From NCBI RefSeq assembly GCF_003752585.1, contig NZ_RKHR01000003.1, forward strand, positions 62,001 through 126,000: a stretch of 64,000 nt of DNA, in the 5' to 3' direction. The first letter of the stretch is position 1, and each line of letters starts with the position of its first letter. Positions 1 through 10,029 of the stretch are shown one piece after another. The notes beneath the pieces are model-generated. The model saw only the letters and a list, made by a program, of their open reading frames with translations, searched no databases and had not been told where the DNA came from. The DNA comes from Sinobacterium caligoides. GTDB lineage: Bacteria > Pseudomonadota > Gammaproteobacteria > Pseudomonadales > Sinobacteriaceae. Both the position numbers and the translations under genes were made by a program.

Positions 1-1809
1 ATGACCATCCTGCCCCATCTTACACACCAGCATGCGTGGACGACGGCCGTGCTCTGCAACAAAGTCTTCAATATCGGCCTGAATACCCTGCCACTCTTCA
101 TCCCCTTGATAGGCGCTACCATAAACGCCCGAGACGGTTTGTGCTTGCGCGTTATAGCGGCCCCATGAACGCTCAAGAGCATAGGAGACTTCACCAAGAC
201 TGGCACGTAAACGCGTCGCCTTAATAGCGAGGTCAAACACGTTGCCCTCACCTGTTTCCGCCGCTTGATAAAGAGCCTCTAAAGCGTCTTCGACAGCAGC
301 CTCATCACGATTTGCACGTAACTCCTCGAGACGCTTAATCTGAGACTCACGAACAGCCACATTATCAACATCGAGGATCTCAACATCATCCTCTTCAGAC
401 AGCTTGTATTTGTTTACACCAACGATGACGTCTTCACCACGATCGATACGTGCCTGCTTCTTCGCGGCAGACTCTTCAATCTTCAGCTTGGGCAAGCCTG
501 ACTCAATCGCCTTCGCCATGCCGCCCTTCTCTTCGATTTCTTCAATCAGCCCCCAGGCTTTGTCCATGATCTCCTTCGTTAACGACTCCATCATGTAGGA
601 ACCGCCCCAAGGGTCAACAACGTTGGTAATACCTGTTTCTTCTTGGATAATCAGCTGCGTATTACGTGCTATACGTGATGAGAATTCCGTTGGTAGGGCA
701 ATCGCCTCATCGAGGGCATTCGTGTGTAGAGACTGGGTACCACCGAAAACTGAAGCCATTGCCTCAATCGTGGTCCGTACAATATTATTGTATGGATCCT
801 GTTCGGTCAGCGACCAGCCAGAGGTCTGTGAGTGTGTACGGAGCATCTTTGAGCGAGCATTCTTTGGGTTAAAGCCTTCAACAATACGCGCCCACAACAA
901 ACGGGCTGCACGCATCTTGGCAATTTCCATATAGAAATTCATGCCAATGCCCCAGAAAAAGGAGAGGCGGCCTGCAAACTGATCAATATCTAGGCCGGCA
1001 TCGAGTGCGGCATGAATATATTGCTTCCCGTCAGCGAGTGTATAGGCAAGCTCAAGTGCCGCATCTGCACCGGCTTCCTGAATGTGGTAACCCGATATGG
1101 AAATGGTATTGAACTTCGGCATGTGCTCAGTGGCGTAGGAAATAATGTCGCCAATAACACGCATCGAGGGCTCTGGTGGGTAAATATAAGTGTTACGCAC
1201 CATAAACTCTTTCAAGACATCATTCTGGATCGTTCCGGCCAGTTGATCTTGACTAACACCCTGCTCTTCAGCGGCGACAACATATCCCGCCAAAACAGGT
1301 AAGACGGCACCATTCATCGTCATCGATACAGAGACTTTGTCCAATGGGATACCGTCAAATAACACCTTCATGTCTTCTACAGAATCGATCGCAACGCCCG
1401 CCTTACCAACATCGCCGGTGACACGGGGGTGATCAGAGTCATAACCACGGTGTGTTGCAAGGTCGAAAGCTACAGAGACCCCCTGACCACCGGCAGCCAA
1501 TGCCTTGCGGTAAAAAGCATTAGACTCTTCAGCGGTCGAGAAGCCCGCGTACTGACGAATCGTCCATGGACGACCGGCATACATGGTTGGCTGAGGACCG
1601 CGGATGAAAGGCTCCATACCCGGCATAGTGTTGGTATATTCGAGATCGGCGATATCCTCTGCAGTATAGAGAGGCTTAACATCGATGCCTTCCGGCGTAT
1701 TCCAAACTAGGTCTTCAATCGTCTTGCCGCTACGAGAAAGCTGCTTATTGGCGAGTTCCTGCCACTGTTCAACCGACATTTGCTCGGGCTTGTAGTTGTT
1801 ATCTGACAT
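1..1809 (-). CDS. Methylmalonyl-CoA mutase, partial (C-terminus outside window)
   Basis: Isomerises (R)-methylmalonyl-CoA to succinyl-CoA with adenosylcobalamin, the last step of propionyl-CoA assimilation. The frame is open from the ATG at 1809 to the window edge, giving 603 residues of a family that is usually about 700-750 long. Visible are the substrate-binding stretch [14 protein letters not shown] near residue 85, [11 protein letters not shown] near 125, the long TIM barrel, and the start of the B12-binding domain. The last visible residues are KMGQDGH, i.e. the start of the DxHxxG motif that holds cobalamin, so the missing part is only the rest of the B12 domain. It is the last visible gene of an operon with epimerase and an acyl-CoA carboxylase pair. 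Identity is secure; the catabolic role follows from the pathway context. Confidence 0.95.
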   Translation of the reverse strand, partial: MSDNNYKPEQMSVEQWQELANKQLSRSGKTIEDLVWNTPEGIDVKPLYTAEDIADLEYTNTMPGMEPFIRGPQPTMYAGRPWTIRQYAGFSTAEESNAFYRKALAAGGQGVSVAFDLATHRGYDSDHPRVTGDVGKAGVAIDSVEDMKVLFDGIPLDKVSVSMTMNGAVLPVLAGYVVAAEEQGVSQDQLAGTIQNDVLKEFMVRNTYIYPPEPSMRVIGDIISYATEHMPKFNTISISGYHIQEAGADAALELAYTLADGKQYIHAALDAGLDIDQFAGRLSFFWGIGMNFYMEIAKMRAARLLWARIVEGFNPKNARSKMLRTHSQTSGWSLTEQDPYNNIVRTTIEAMASVFGGTQSLHTNALDEAIALPTEFSSRIARNTQLIIQEETGITNVVDPWGGSYMMESLTKEIMDKAWGLIEEIEEKGGMAKAIESGLPKLKIEESAAKKQARIDRGEDVIVGVNKYKLSEEDDVEILDVDNVAVRESQIKRLEELRANRDEAAVEDALEALYQAAETGEGNVFDLAIKATRLRASLGEVSYALERSWGRYNAQAQTVSGVYGSAYQGDEEWQGIQADIEDFVAEHGRRPRMLVCKMGQDGH

Positions 1810-1857
1810 AATACGACCAACCTTTCGAGTTATTCTTCATTCAGCTAGAGTAAACGG

Positions 1858-1876
1858 GCTTCGATCTGATCGAAGC
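1858..1876. promoter_or_regulatory. 19-bp perfect palindrome between epimerase and mutase genes
   Basis: GCTTCGATC and GATCGAAGC flank a single T, a perfect 9-bp inverted repeat. It lies 49 bases upstream of the mutase start and downstream of the epimerase stop. A one-base spacer is too tight for a good RNA hairpin but fits a DNA operator for a dimeric regulator. No regulator gene is adjacent, so the role is inferred only. Confidence 0.45.
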
Positions 1877-1991
1877 GCTCTCGCTGGCTATTCTAACGCT
1901 TTTCTTCATAAACAAGGAGATAGAACCACAACCATTATCACCTTGCACCAACTGCTTACAACCACTATCACCCCAAGGGGCGAACGTTAAA

Positions 1992-2405
1992 TCAATGATT
2001 TGCAGGCGGTTGGCTGAGTTCAATCAGAACGCCATCACTGCTCTTCGGGTGAATAAAAATCACCTGGCAGTCATGCGCACCAATCGTCGGTGCATCCGAC
2101 AGAAACTGATAACCCTTTGCCTTTAGCATCTCAACATCAGCAAGAATATCGTCGGTAGAAAAACAAATATGATGCAAACCACCACCCTTCTTCTCTAAAT
2201 ATTTGGCAACGGGCCCCTCACCTTCACGAATAGGGTGCACCAGCTCAATCTGGGTGCCCTCTATCGGGAAAAAAGCCGTCGTGGTCTTCGCCCGCTCAAC
2301 CTCTTCTGTGCCTTTAAACTCAATACCAAAATCATCCATAAAGCGCTTAATGGCTTTGTTCAGGTCAGGCACAGCAATCGCAATATGATCCAGTGCTGTA
2401 ATCAT
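1992..2405 (-). CDS. mce: Methylmalonyl-CoA epimerase
   Basis: Interconverts (S)- and (R)-methylmalonyl-CoA, linking the carboxylase product to the mutase substrate. The 137-residue protein is the normal single-domain vicinal-oxygen-chelate length. It shows the family opening DHIAIAVPDLNKAI with the first metal-ligand His, the central HHICFSTDD block and a C-terminal GVLIELSQ with the metal-binding Glu. Start ATG at 2405 follows a purine-rich GAGAGAGTAAAG stretch. It lies between the biotin carboxylase (108 bases upstream) and the mutase (182 bases downstream) on the same strand, which supports the propionate-pathway assignment over other glyoxalase-fold enzymes. Confidence 0.93.
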   Translation of the reverse strand: MITALDHIAIAVPDLNKAIKRFMDDFGIEFKGTEEVERAKTTTAFFPIEGTQIELVHPIREGEGPVAKYLEKKGGGLHHICFSTDDILADVEMLKAKGYQFLSDAPTIGAHDCQVIFIHPKSSDGVLIELSQPPANH

Positions 2406-2471
2406 CTTTACTCTCTCTTTTTATACGGCGGGGTAGTATCGACTACCGCAAGTAAAACTCTAATATAGGTG

Positions 2472-2502
2472 GAGAGAGGGGGCACTCAATGCCCCCTCTC
2501 TC
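2472..2502 (-). terminator. GC-rich hairpin right after the biotin carboxylase stop
   Basis: A 13-bp stem (2472-2484 with 2490-2502) with a five-base loop starts 12 bases after the carboxylase stop codon. No U-run follows in the direction of transcription. It may therefore be a partial terminator or mRNA-stabilising structure inside the operon rather than a full stop. A smaller hairpin (GGTAGT/ACTACC, 2432-2447) lies just before the epimerase start. Confidence 0.5.
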
Positions 2503-2513
2503 TACTTGCCTAA

Positions 2514-5375
2514 TTAAGCATTTGCGGCGAGAAAAAGGCCCGTCACTTTACGCTTACGCGCCATGATTTCTTCATCACTTTCGAACACTGCAACCTCATC
2601 TGGAGTGATCTTAAAGAGTGGCTGCCCTTTCTTGATAATCACCCCGTCACCCTCGAGTAATACTTTATCAATGGTGCCCGAGAAAGGCGCATAAACCTTA
2701 TTAAACATCTTCATAACTTCGACGATGTACAGTGGGTCGCCAGCATTAAAATGCTCACCTTGTTTTATGAACTCCTCCATTCCTGGCGCTTCACGAGGGT
2801 AGAACATTCCGCCTGACTCCGCGACGATCTCATCAGATTTAGCCACTGGCGGCGGCACTAGAACCTTAGCCATTTGCTCCTGGAGTTGCTCGTCAAGTAA
2901 GGCATCAGGAATCTCAATGCTTAAATCGCTATTGATGACCAACGAGAAGAAATCCGTTTGGTCGGCGATGTAAGGCAGTATCGACAACAGGTCAACACCC
3001 GCTTGGAAGCCAATATGCGCGTTGACGACCGCATCCCAGAGTGGCGCATCAAAACCTGCAGGCGGTGTATTGCTCTGCAATGTGTTGCAGATGACATCCC
3101 AATTCTTGGTTTCTAGGCGTTGCTCAAGGTCTGCGTAAAAGGCTAATGCTTCAGACAACAACTCATCGTCATGATCCCAGATCTGATACAAGGCGGGAGC
3201 GCTATCAACATAATCCATATTCAGGTAATGGTAGAGCTCTGAGAGGACCTCTAAAGGGTTCTTCGACCAAGTTACTTCGCCCTTGTGAACCGAATAGTTA
3301 GCTTTATTCAGGCTCAACCAGCCTGAATAGATATGCGGCTCACTCAATAGCATCTCAATTGGACGCATCAACAGTGTCGACTTACGATCAATCGCAGTCG
3401 CCAAAGCCTTAGAGGTGGTCTGGTGCGCGGCACTTTGCACATAGGCATTTTTGAATTGTTGGAAGGCATAAGGAATATCGATGTTATTGGCGCGATCCTT
3501 CAGCTGCCCCACAGCGGTCAGATAAGGCACAATGAAGCGTGTCGTCGGTCGAGCGTTGATGCCTTGGCCAATAAACCAGTTAACGAGACCGTAATGGAAT
3601 TCTAGGTTTGTACAAAGATTGCTGCCAGAGATCGTCGTTTGACGAATCGTCTCAGCCATCGCCTGGTAGGTGTCTAAGCGTGTTTGGCCGGTCGTCAGTA
3701 ACAGCGCGATATTTGAGTCATAGGCACCGGCGAGATGGTATTTCATGAACACGTCGGTATCAGGATTGTGTACGCTGATTCCCTGATCGTCACGAATCTC
3801 ACCCTCAACGGCATTAGACCACTGTGTGATCACACCACCGGCATGTGGCTGCAATGCTTGGTTGGTGGCATTGAGGCGCGCCTCAACAGAGGCGTTATCA
3901 CGTGCAACACGCTTAGGTAGTGGCAGACGTGTACTATGACGCGCAATCAACACCATGGCTTCAACAAGGGAGTTAACAACGAAGCTATCCGAAGGGTTCG
4001 CAGGGTTAGAAAATTCAAGGCCATAACAAAGCTCAGTGACTCGATGCTCAACCTGAATCCGCGTATTCATCTCCATGAAGAAGTGGCTGGGTCCATCCAC
4101 GATACACTCGAACGTTGAAACACTGTTCAAGCCAACTGCAGCGCCAAAGCGGGCCGCCTCTGCCTCCATCTTCTCAAGCACCACTAGATCTTGCTTGAGT
4201 GTGGCTATTTCGTCGGTATGGGCGTTACGTTGCTCTGCCTCCGTGATCGATGACTTGAGCTCTTCAATCGTCACCGATACCTCAAGTAACTTCTGCTCAT
4301 GCATCTGCAGAGAGCAGTCACGCCCCCCCATGGTCATGCACCAGTCGCCATTACCAATAACCTGAATTTCTTGGTGGCGAGTTGTTTCGATGTTCAACTC
4401 AGCAAGAATATTCTTGTTATCACCAACACCGTTACACTTTACCTCGTTGAGAATTTCAAGCGCCAACTCAGGCGCTCTCGCTGTGGCCTGCTCGATACGC
4501 TCTTCTAACGATCCTTCATAGCTACTTGGTGCTGGCAAAATACGCTGTCCTTTACCACCACCACCCGAGATCGCTTTCATACGCACACGATTTTCTGGGT
4601 AGTCTGCGAACATCTTGGCGACAGCAACTTTGAGCTGCTCACCGAGCTCTTCAAGGTCAAAAAGGTCGATGCCCTTTTCGAACGAAGCGCTCAAAATGGC
4701 GTTGGCTTTTTCTTCAAGCGTTTTGTCTTTACTGTCAAGCAACGCTGGCTCGACATTCAGCGCCTCATCAGCCACCAACTTCTTCAGCCCAGCAAGATCT
4801 TTATACTTTTCTATGACAGTTAATGTCGATGCATTATCAATACCGGGAGTGACCGATACACCTACCGCCAAAGCGGTGCGCTTAGCCTCATCTTTCAAAC
4901 CAGCGTCACGAACTGTGTCTGCGCAGGGACCGATAAAATTCAGCCCCGCATTTTCCATAGAGCGTACCATCTCTTCATCTTCAGCCATGAAACCATAGCC
5001 AGTGAAGATTGAGTCATAACCATTCTCGTGCGCGATAGCAATTATCTGGCGAATACGCTGCTGACGCTCTTCTTTATCTGCACCAGTATAGTCGGGTACA
5101 CGGTGTACACGACCAGGGTCTGTTAACTTACGCAGCTCCGGCGCCAATGCATTAGCGTAGGTAATGGAGTCCTTCTCTGAAAGCAGGATACCGTATCCGT
5201 TAATACCCATCTCATCGAAGACGTCCATCGCCTCTTTGCGGATGGGGCCACGGCAAATGATCAACGGCTTCATGTCTGTGCAGGAGAAACTCTTCACCCA
5301 CTCATTATCACTGTTCGCAAGCTGACGATCGGCGTGGACCTTGGGGTTGTGTAGATAATGCTTATTACTTGTCAT
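2514..5375 (-). CDS. Acyl-CoA (propionyl-CoA) carboxylase, biotin carboxylase plus biotin carrier subunit
   Basis: Carboxylates biotin with ATP and bicarbonate and carries it to the carboxyltransferase encoded just upstream (35-base gap). The 953-residue protein has the biotin carboxylase N-domain, an ATP-grasp glycine loop SGGGGKGQR near 270-278, the EMNTRIQVEHRVTE active-site strand in the middle, and a C-terminal biotinyl domain. The biotin site reads EVMKM (about 886-890, biotinyl Lys 889) instead of the textbook EAMKM. It is much longer than a normal PccA (about 660-700): a charged helical insert lies ahead of the glycine loop at about 180-260, and a long middle region of unknown role follows. 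Start ATG at 5375 has AGAGG eight bases upstream. Propionyl-CoA as substrate is inferred from the neighbouring epimerase and mutase. Confidence 0.85.
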   Translation of the reverse strand: MTSNKHYLHNPKVHADRQLANSDNEWVKSFSCTDMKPLIICRGPIRKEAMDVFDEMGINGYGILLSEKDSITYANALAPELRKLTDPGRVHRVPDYTGADKEERQQRIRQIIAIAHENGYDSIFTGYGFMAEDEEMVRSMENAGLNFIGPCADTVRDAGLKDEAKRTALAVGVSVTPGIDNASTLTVIEKYKDLAGLKKLVADEALNVEPALLDSKDKTLEEKANAILSASFEKGIDLFDLEELGEQLKVAVAKMFADYPENRVRMKAISGGGGKGQRILPAPSSYEGSLEERIEQATARAPELALEILNEVKCNGVGDNKNILAELNIETTRHQEIQVIGNGDWCMTMGGRDCSLQMHEQKLLEVSVTIEELKSSITEAEQRNAHTDEIATLKQDLVVLEKMEAEAARFGAAVGLNSVSTFECIVDGPSHFFMEMNTRIQVEHRVTELCYGLEFSNPANPSDSFVVNSLVEAMVLIARHSTRLPLPKRVARDNASVEARLNATNQALQPHAGGVITQWSNAVEGEIRDDQGISVHNPDTDVFMKYHLAGAYDSNIALLLTTGQTRLDTYQAMAETIRQTTISGSNLCTNLEFHYGLVNWFIGQGINARPTTRFIVPYLTAVGQLKDRANNIDIPYAFQQFKNAYVQSAAHQTTSKALATAIDRKSTLLMRPIEMLLSEPHIYSGWLSLNKANYSVHKGEVTWSKNPLEVLSELYHYLNMDYVDSAPALYQIWDHDDELLSEALAFYADLEQRLETKNWDVICNTLQSNTPPAGFDAPLWDAVVNAHIGFQAGVDLLSILPYIADQTDFFSLVINSDLSIEIPDALLDEQLQEQMAKVLVPPPVAKSDEIVAESGGMFYPREAPGMEEFIKQGEHFNAGDPLYIVEVMKMFNKVYAPFSGTIDKVLLEGDGVIIKKGQPLFKITPDEVAVFESDEEIMARKRKVTGLFLAANA

Positions 5376-5410
5376 TGGATAAACCTCTTAATCTTTCTCA
5401 GCTTGCCTAA

Positions 5411-7138
5411 TTAATGGAATTCGCGCTGCGTACTAGCCAGTGGTTCTGGCTGATAATGGCCTAGGTGGAAGGCCATCTGGTCAGCAAGCACCTTACGTAG
5501 ATCAGACGGCATAACAATCTGAGAGATTGAGCCGAGGCTCAGAGCTTCGTTCGGGTTCATCAATTCTTTTTCATAGCGCTGCACCAACAAGGCCTCTTGC
5601 TCGGCAACCCACTCTTTAATTTCTGTCTCTGCAGCTTGCACAGCCTCTTCCTGGGTTAAGCCATTGGCGACATGCTCGCCGCGTGCAGCCTCAATACGTC
5701 CTGCAACACTACCGCGAATTTCACGAAGCTCTTTCTTATAGACGTATTCAACACCAGCCGGCCCCATTACCGCCGCACGTGTGGTCGGTAAGGCGCAGAC
5801 AAAGTCAGCTCCCGTAGGGTAGTTGTTATACGATGCGTAGGCACCACCGAAAGCGTTACGAAGAATCAACAAGAAGCGTGGCGTACGCAAATCAATAATC
5901 GCATCAAGCATCGCACGACCGGCCTGTACAATGCCCCCTGCTTCCTGCTCAGAACCTGGGAGGAAACCGGTAGTATCTTCGAGGAAAATAACGGGAATGT
6001 TATAGAGGTTACAGAAACGGATAAAGCGGGCGTTCTTGTAGGCAGCTGCAATGTCGATTTGACCAGAGGCAACCGATGAGTTGTTGGCGACGAAACCGAC
6101 CACGTTACCGCCCAACCGGCCTAACGCTGTTATCGTGTTACGGGCGCGCTCCGGCTGAATCTCAGTGTAATCCCCGTGATCACAAATTTGCTGGATAATG
6201 ATTGAGACATCAAGCGGTGTATTGAAGCCAGTTGGTGAGTTGAATGCCTTCTTCAATAGAATATCAACGTCCCAAGTTTTACGATCTGTTGGGTCAGAGG
6301 TCTCTTGATAAGGTGCTAATTCAGCGTTGTTGTCAGGCAGGTAGTTCAGTAACTCCTTCACTTTCTGCAGTGCAGCTACCTCATCCTCAACCACAAAGTC
6401 TGTCACACCGCTCTGTGAGTGAACTCCGGGGCCACCAAGCTCATCTGGCGTGACATCTTCACCCAGCACCGATTTAACGACACCAGGGCCAGTAAGGCCG
6501 AAGAAAGTCTCATTTGGTTGAATCAAGAACGAACCTTGACGGGGAAGATAAGAGCCGCCACCGGCATTAAAACCAAACATACACATGACTGAAGGCACGA
6601 CACCGTTAATCTTGCGAAGCGCGGTAAAGGCTTCTGCATAACCGTCCAGGCCACCAACGCCCGCCGGTATATAGGCGCCAGCTGAATCGTTAAGGCCTAT
6701 AAGCGGTATCTTGCGCTTGCCGGCCAACTCAAACAACTTAGCCAGCTTCTTACCGTTAGTCGCGTCCATTGAGCCGGCGCGAACGGTGAAATCATGGCCA
6801 TAAAGGGCGACATATCGGCCGTTGATTTCAACAATAGCGGTCACCAGGGAGGCACCGTCAAGGTTCTTACCCCAATTTTGATAAAGCACCTGAGGCTCTT
6901 TATCCGTCAATACCTGGATACGCTCCCAGATGGTCATACGCTTCTTTTGATGCTGCTTAGTGACACTTGCAACGCCGGCAGCCTTCTTAGGACGCTGAAT
7001 CAAGTCATAACCCGCCTTCAACGATTGCTCGTAGAGACCTGGCTCATAGTTAATCTGACCGGGGATGGTAAATTCAACTTCCTTGAGCTCTGCAAAAGGA
7101 TTGGTCAGAGAAGGAGTCTGCTTTGTTGTTTTAGTCAT
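5411..7138 (-). CDS. Acyl-CoA (propionyl-CoA) carboxylase, carboxyltransferase subunit
   Basis: Transfers the carboxyl group from biotin to an acyl-CoA, here most likely propionyl-CoA, giving (S)-methylmalonyl-CoA. The 575-residue protein is crotonase-fold throughout: [19 protein letters not shown] near 160-180, [17 protein letters not shown] near 205-220 (oxyanion-hole glycines), then a second half with [18 protein letters not shown] and [13 protein letters not shown]. This matches PccB/AccD-type subunits, though it is somewhat longer than the usual 510-540. It is the first gene of the operon; the stretch upstream is shared with divergent pabB. Methylcrotonyl- or acetyl-CoA carboxylase cannot be excluded from sequence alone. 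Confidence 0.87.
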   Translation of the reverse strand: MTKTTKQTPSLTNPFAELKEVEFTIPGQINYEPGLYEQSLKAGYDLIQRPKKAAGVASVTKQHQKKRMTIWERIQVLTDKEPQVLYQNWGKNLDGASLVTAIVEINGRYVALYGHDFTVRAGSMDATNGKKLAKLFELAGKRKIPLIGLNDSAGAYIPAGVGGLDGYAEAFTALRKINGVVPSVMCMFGFNAGGGSYLPRQGSFLIQPNETFFGLTGPGVVKSVLGEDVTPDELGGPGVHSQSGVTDFVVEDEVAALQKVKELLNYLPDNNAELAPYQETSDPTDRKTWDVDILLKKAFNSPTGFNTPLDVSIIIQQICDHGDYTEIQPERARNTITALGRLGGNVVGFVANNSSVASGQIDIAAAYKNARFIRFCNLYNIPVIFLEDTTGFLPGSEQEAGGIVQAGRAMLDAIIDLRTPRFLLILRNAFGGAYASYNNYPTGADFVCALPTTRAAVMGPAGVEYVYKKELREIRGSVAGRIEAARGEHVANGLTQEEAVQAAETEIKEWVAEQEALLVQRYEKELMNPNEALSLGSISQIVMPSDLRKVLADQMAFHLGHYQPEPLASTQREFH

Positions 7139-7569
7139 AAGTTCTGTCTCAACTCAACGTATTGTACCCTGCTACGACAACCGACGATGTTTTTAGCGTT
7201 ATCTCGTCACTTTATATCGGCATAGCTAATGGTCTTTATGCCTATTACTAGGTCTGTGCATTCCCAACACGTGTTATTATTATCAATCAGTCTAACTAGC
7301 ACCGATTGCACATGCCAGGCGTTAACTCTTTAAGCAAGGTATTTAGCCCTACTCTTTACGCATTCCGCGGCTTTCCAGCCACTGAAACTATAAATTCGTC
7401 ATTAAAGTAAGATTTTAGGTACGCAATGTCAATGTGATAAACGCTCATTACGATCGACATTTACGCTCACCAAGACTAGCTTTAAGGGCTATGGAGGCGT
7501 TAAAATCGCGTCCGCTGGCAACACCGGCAGAGAAAGACCACCACCCTCTATTCACAGGCGCAGTTTACC
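7139..7569. other. Divergent intergenic region between carboxylase operon and pabB
   Basis: These 431 bases must hold the promoters of both the minus-strand propionyl-CoA operon and plus-strand pabB. I see no good sigma-70 pair, no hairpin terminator and no coding potential. ACGCTCA occurs twice about 25 bases apart, which may be chance. Confidence 0.5.
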
Positions 7570-8958
7570 GTGATCAATAGTGATATCGTTCTGCTTGAAA
7601 GTATCGTCTACCAAAGCGATAGCAACCAACTCTTTGCCCCCATACATCAGCTCAAAGATGCGGTATTGCTTGATAGCAGTCATTATCCCAGCGAATCTCG
7701 TTGTACTGACATTATCAGTGCCTTCCCCGCCACCAGTATACGGTATGATGGTAGCCAATTAGCGATTAATAATCAGCTAACTAAAGCGACTATTAACGAG
7801 GTACTCAGCCGCCTACAGCAAGAGCTAAAAACCCTCCCCAAGATCAGTGGAAATGACTACCGTCACCTCCCCTTTTTAGGTGGACTGATCCTTCAATCCA
7901 GCTATGAGCTTGGTCTTCAGCTTGCGGGTATCGAAGCCAACCCCAGCCCCGACGGGCTCGCGGAACTTTCTGCAGGCATCTATCACTGGGCTATAATCAA
8001 CGATCACGTCAGGCAGCAGACAACAATCGTTACCGTCAGCGAACAAGGGCGTGCCGCTGCCGAGCGCTATAAGCGACTCTATCAGCAATACACCGCTAAG
8101 AATGGCGCAGACAGCCCGAAATTCACTCTCAGCAAGCCCTTTACTGCCAGCACACAGAAAGAACAATATTTCGCCGATTTCGAAGTAATTAAAGATTATA
8201 TAGCCTCTGGGGACTGCTACCAGGTTAACTACAGCCAACACTTTAGCGCCCCCTACCAGGGCGACAGCTGGGATGCCTACAAAGCACTTAAGCGTGCTCT
8301 ACCCTCTCCTTTTTCGGCGTTTTATAATACCGGCCAGCATCAAGTGCTGAGCATTTCCCCAGAGCGTTTCATCGAGGTCCGTGACGGCAATATCAGAACC
8401 AAGCCGATCAAAGGCACTCGTCCTCGAGGTAAAACCCCACAGGCAGATCGTGCATTAGCTGATGAGTTACAAAACTCAAGTAAAGATCGTGCGGAAAATC
8501 TCATGATTGTCGACTTATTGCGCAACGATCTTGGTATGAGCGCTAAACCTGGCAGCATTAAAGTACCAAAGCTTTTTGCCCTAGAAAGCTTTGCTAATGT
8601 TCACCATCTTGTCAGTACCGTCAGTGCCGAACTAGCCGATGACTCAACGGAGCTCGAGTTACTGGCTAAAGCCTTTCCTGGAGGCTCCATCACCGGTGCC
8701 CCCAAAAAGCGTGCAATGGAGATAATATATGAGCTAGAAAACGTCGGTCGCTCAGCTTATTGCGGCAGCATCGCCTACATCAGCTGCCACGGCCAAGCTG
8801 ATAGTAGCATTGCCATCCGCACCGTCGTCGCAGATGGCAAAAATCTACATTGCTGGGGGGGAGGTGGAATTGTCATGGACTCAGAATGCGAAGATGAGTA
8901 TCAAGAATCCATCACCAAGGTCCGATTAATTATGCAAACATTAGAAAAGCTCGGCTAA
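7570..8958 (+). CDS. pabB: Aminodeoxychorismate synthase component I
   Basis: Converts chorismate plus ammonia to 4-amino-4-deoxychorismate for folate synthesis, working with a PabA glutaminase not found in this window. The 462-residue protein has the chorismate-binding fold. Motifs in the C-terminal half are KPIKGTRPRGKTPQ, ENLMIVDLLRNDLG, FPGGSITGAPKKRAMEII and GGGGIVMDSECEDEYQES, all hallmark active-site blocks. Start is GTG at 7570 with a weak AGGCG upstream. Anthranilate synthase TrpE is the alternative, but the length and PGGSITGAPK form favour PabB. It stands alone; the next gene is 135 bases away. Confidence 0.9.
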   Translation: MINSDIVLLESIVYQSDSNQLFAPIHQLKDAVLLDSSHYPSESRCTDIISAFPATSIRYDGSQLAINNQLTKATINEVLSRLQQELKTLPKISGNDYRHLPFLGGLILQSSYELGLQLAGIEANPSPDGLAELSAGIYHWAIINDHVRQQTTIVTVSEQGRAAAERYKRLYQQYTAKNGADSPKFTLSKPFTASTQKEQYFADFEVIKDYIASGDCYQVNYSQHFSAPYQGDSWDAYKALKRALPSPFSAFYNTGQHQVLSISPERFIEVRDGNIRTKPIKGTRPRGKTPQADRALADELQNSSKDRAENLMIVDLLRNDLGMSAKPGSIKVPKLFALESFANVHHLVSTVSAELADDSTELELLAKAFPGGSITGAPKKRAMEIIYELENVGRSAYCGSIAYISCHGQADSSIAIRTVVADGKNLHCWGGGGIVMDSECEDEYQESITKVRLIMQTLEKLG

Positions 8959-8982
8959 ATCTCCTCTTGGTAGATTCAAGCT

Positions 8983-8991
8983 TGCTACAAT
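8983..8991 (+). promoter_or_regulatory. Possible extended -10 element upstream of the acyltransferase gene
   Basis: TGCTACAAT matches the extended -10 form TGnTAnAAT, about 100 bases upstream of the acyltransferase start. No convincing -35 box lies at the right distance, which extended -10 promoters can tolerate. Weak call. Confidence 0.3.
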
Positions 8992-9093
8992 AGACCCGTG
9001 AAATTAGCAGCCGGCTAATAGCCACGCCTGCAGTCTCGCGTTTTTACTAAGCGAAGTGGCTTCTAAATCTAAACAATCAAAGGTTTCTCTATT

Positions 9094-9978
9094 ATGGCCG
9101 TCCTTCTCGTCAAACTACTCGGACGATTACCCCTCAGCGTGCTTTACTCAATCGTTGCGCCAACGATAAGCTTTCTATTATTCACTATCGCTGGTTATAG
9201 GAAAAAAACCATTCGCGATAACTTGGCAAAAGCCATGCCTGATCTGAGCGACCAACAACGCGCGGTTATCGCCAAAGACTACCGTAAACATGTCGGTCAA
9301 CTTGTCGTCGAGATACTTCACACTCGCTACCATAGTGAAGCGGAAGTGAAGCAGCGAGTCACATTCCGTAACCCTGAGCTTATCGAGCAGCACTGGCAAC
9401 AGGGTAGTAAGGTCATCATCATGGCCCTACACCAGAGCAATTGGGAGTGGCTGTTACACGCCGTTGCCGTTCAGTTTGGCCATAAACTCGAAGTCGTCTA
9501 CAAGCCGCTCCACAATAAAGGCTTCGACCAGTACTTCAAGGAGTCACGAGAGCGCTTTGGTTGCGTTCCTATACCACATAAAAAAGTGTTAGAGGCTGTT
9601 GGCCACCGTGAAGACCAATACTTCTTCGGTATCCTGTCAGATCAAAGCCCACTGAAAAAGAGCCCTAAAGTCTGGGCCGGGATGATGGGTATCGAAACAG
9701 CCTTCCCTATCGGCGTCGAAGTGATCGCCAAGAAAGGTCAAGCGACTGTTGTATTCTGCGGCATGCATAAAGTGAAGCGTGGGCATTACGAATGTTGGTT
9801 TGAAGAAATTGCCACGCCACCTTATGCCAAAGGTGATCACAGTATTCTTGAGGGTTACGCTGATTGCTGTACTCGGGCTATCACCGCCCAGCCAGAGACC
9901 TGGCTGTGGAGCAACCAGCGCTGGCGCTTCGATCGCAGCGAAGACCGCTATCAACTGAAGCCTGAGCACGATATATAA
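9094..9978 (+). CDS. Lipid A biosynthesis (lauroyl) acyltransferase family protein
   Basis: Member of the LpxL/HtrB family, which moves an acyl chain from acyl-ACP onto lipid A precursors at the inner face of the cytoplasmic membrane. The 294 residues begin with a hydrophobic N-terminal anchor (about 1-35). The catalytic HxxxxE motif reads HQSNWE near residue 112, and the family segment GILSDQSPLKKSPKVWAGMMGIETAFPIG... follows near 180. The C-terminus has the usual PETWLWSNQRWR block. The family is normally 290-310 long, so the gene is intact. Whether it adds laurate, myristate or another chain, or acts on another lipid such as ornithine lipid, cannot be told. It ends at a strong bidirectional terminator. 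Confidence 0.88.
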   Translation: MAVLLVKLLGRLPLSVLYSIVAPTISFLLFTIAGYRKKTIRDNLAKAMPDLSDQQRAVIAKDYRKHVGQLVVEILHTRYHSEAEVKQRVTFRNPELIEQHWQQGSKVIIMALHQSNWEWLLHAVAVQFGHKLEVVYKPLHNKGFDQYFKESRERFGCVPIPHKKVLEAVGHREDQYFFGILSDQSPLKKSPKVWAGMMGIETAFPIGVEVIAKKGQATVVFCGMHKVKRGHYECWFEEIATPPYAKGDHSILEGYADCCTRAITAQPETWLWSNQRWRFDRSEDRYQLKPEHDI

Positions 9979-9983
9979 ACCAT

Positions 9984-10010
9984 AAAAAAGCCCGCCTAGG
10001 CGGGCTTTTA
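9984..10010. terminator. Bidirectional intrinsic terminator
   Basis: AAAAGCCCGCC / GGCGGGCTTTT form a self-complementary GC-rich stem with A- and T-runs on both sides. It is shared by the convergent acyltransferase (plus) and thrH (minus). Confidence 0.9.
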
Positions 10011-10029
10011 GTCTGCTACAAAGAAGAAC

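Noticed and set aside
4075-4998. Plus-strand frames inside the biotin carboxylase gene
   Set aside because: They are antisense shadows of a well-supported gene with complete motifs.
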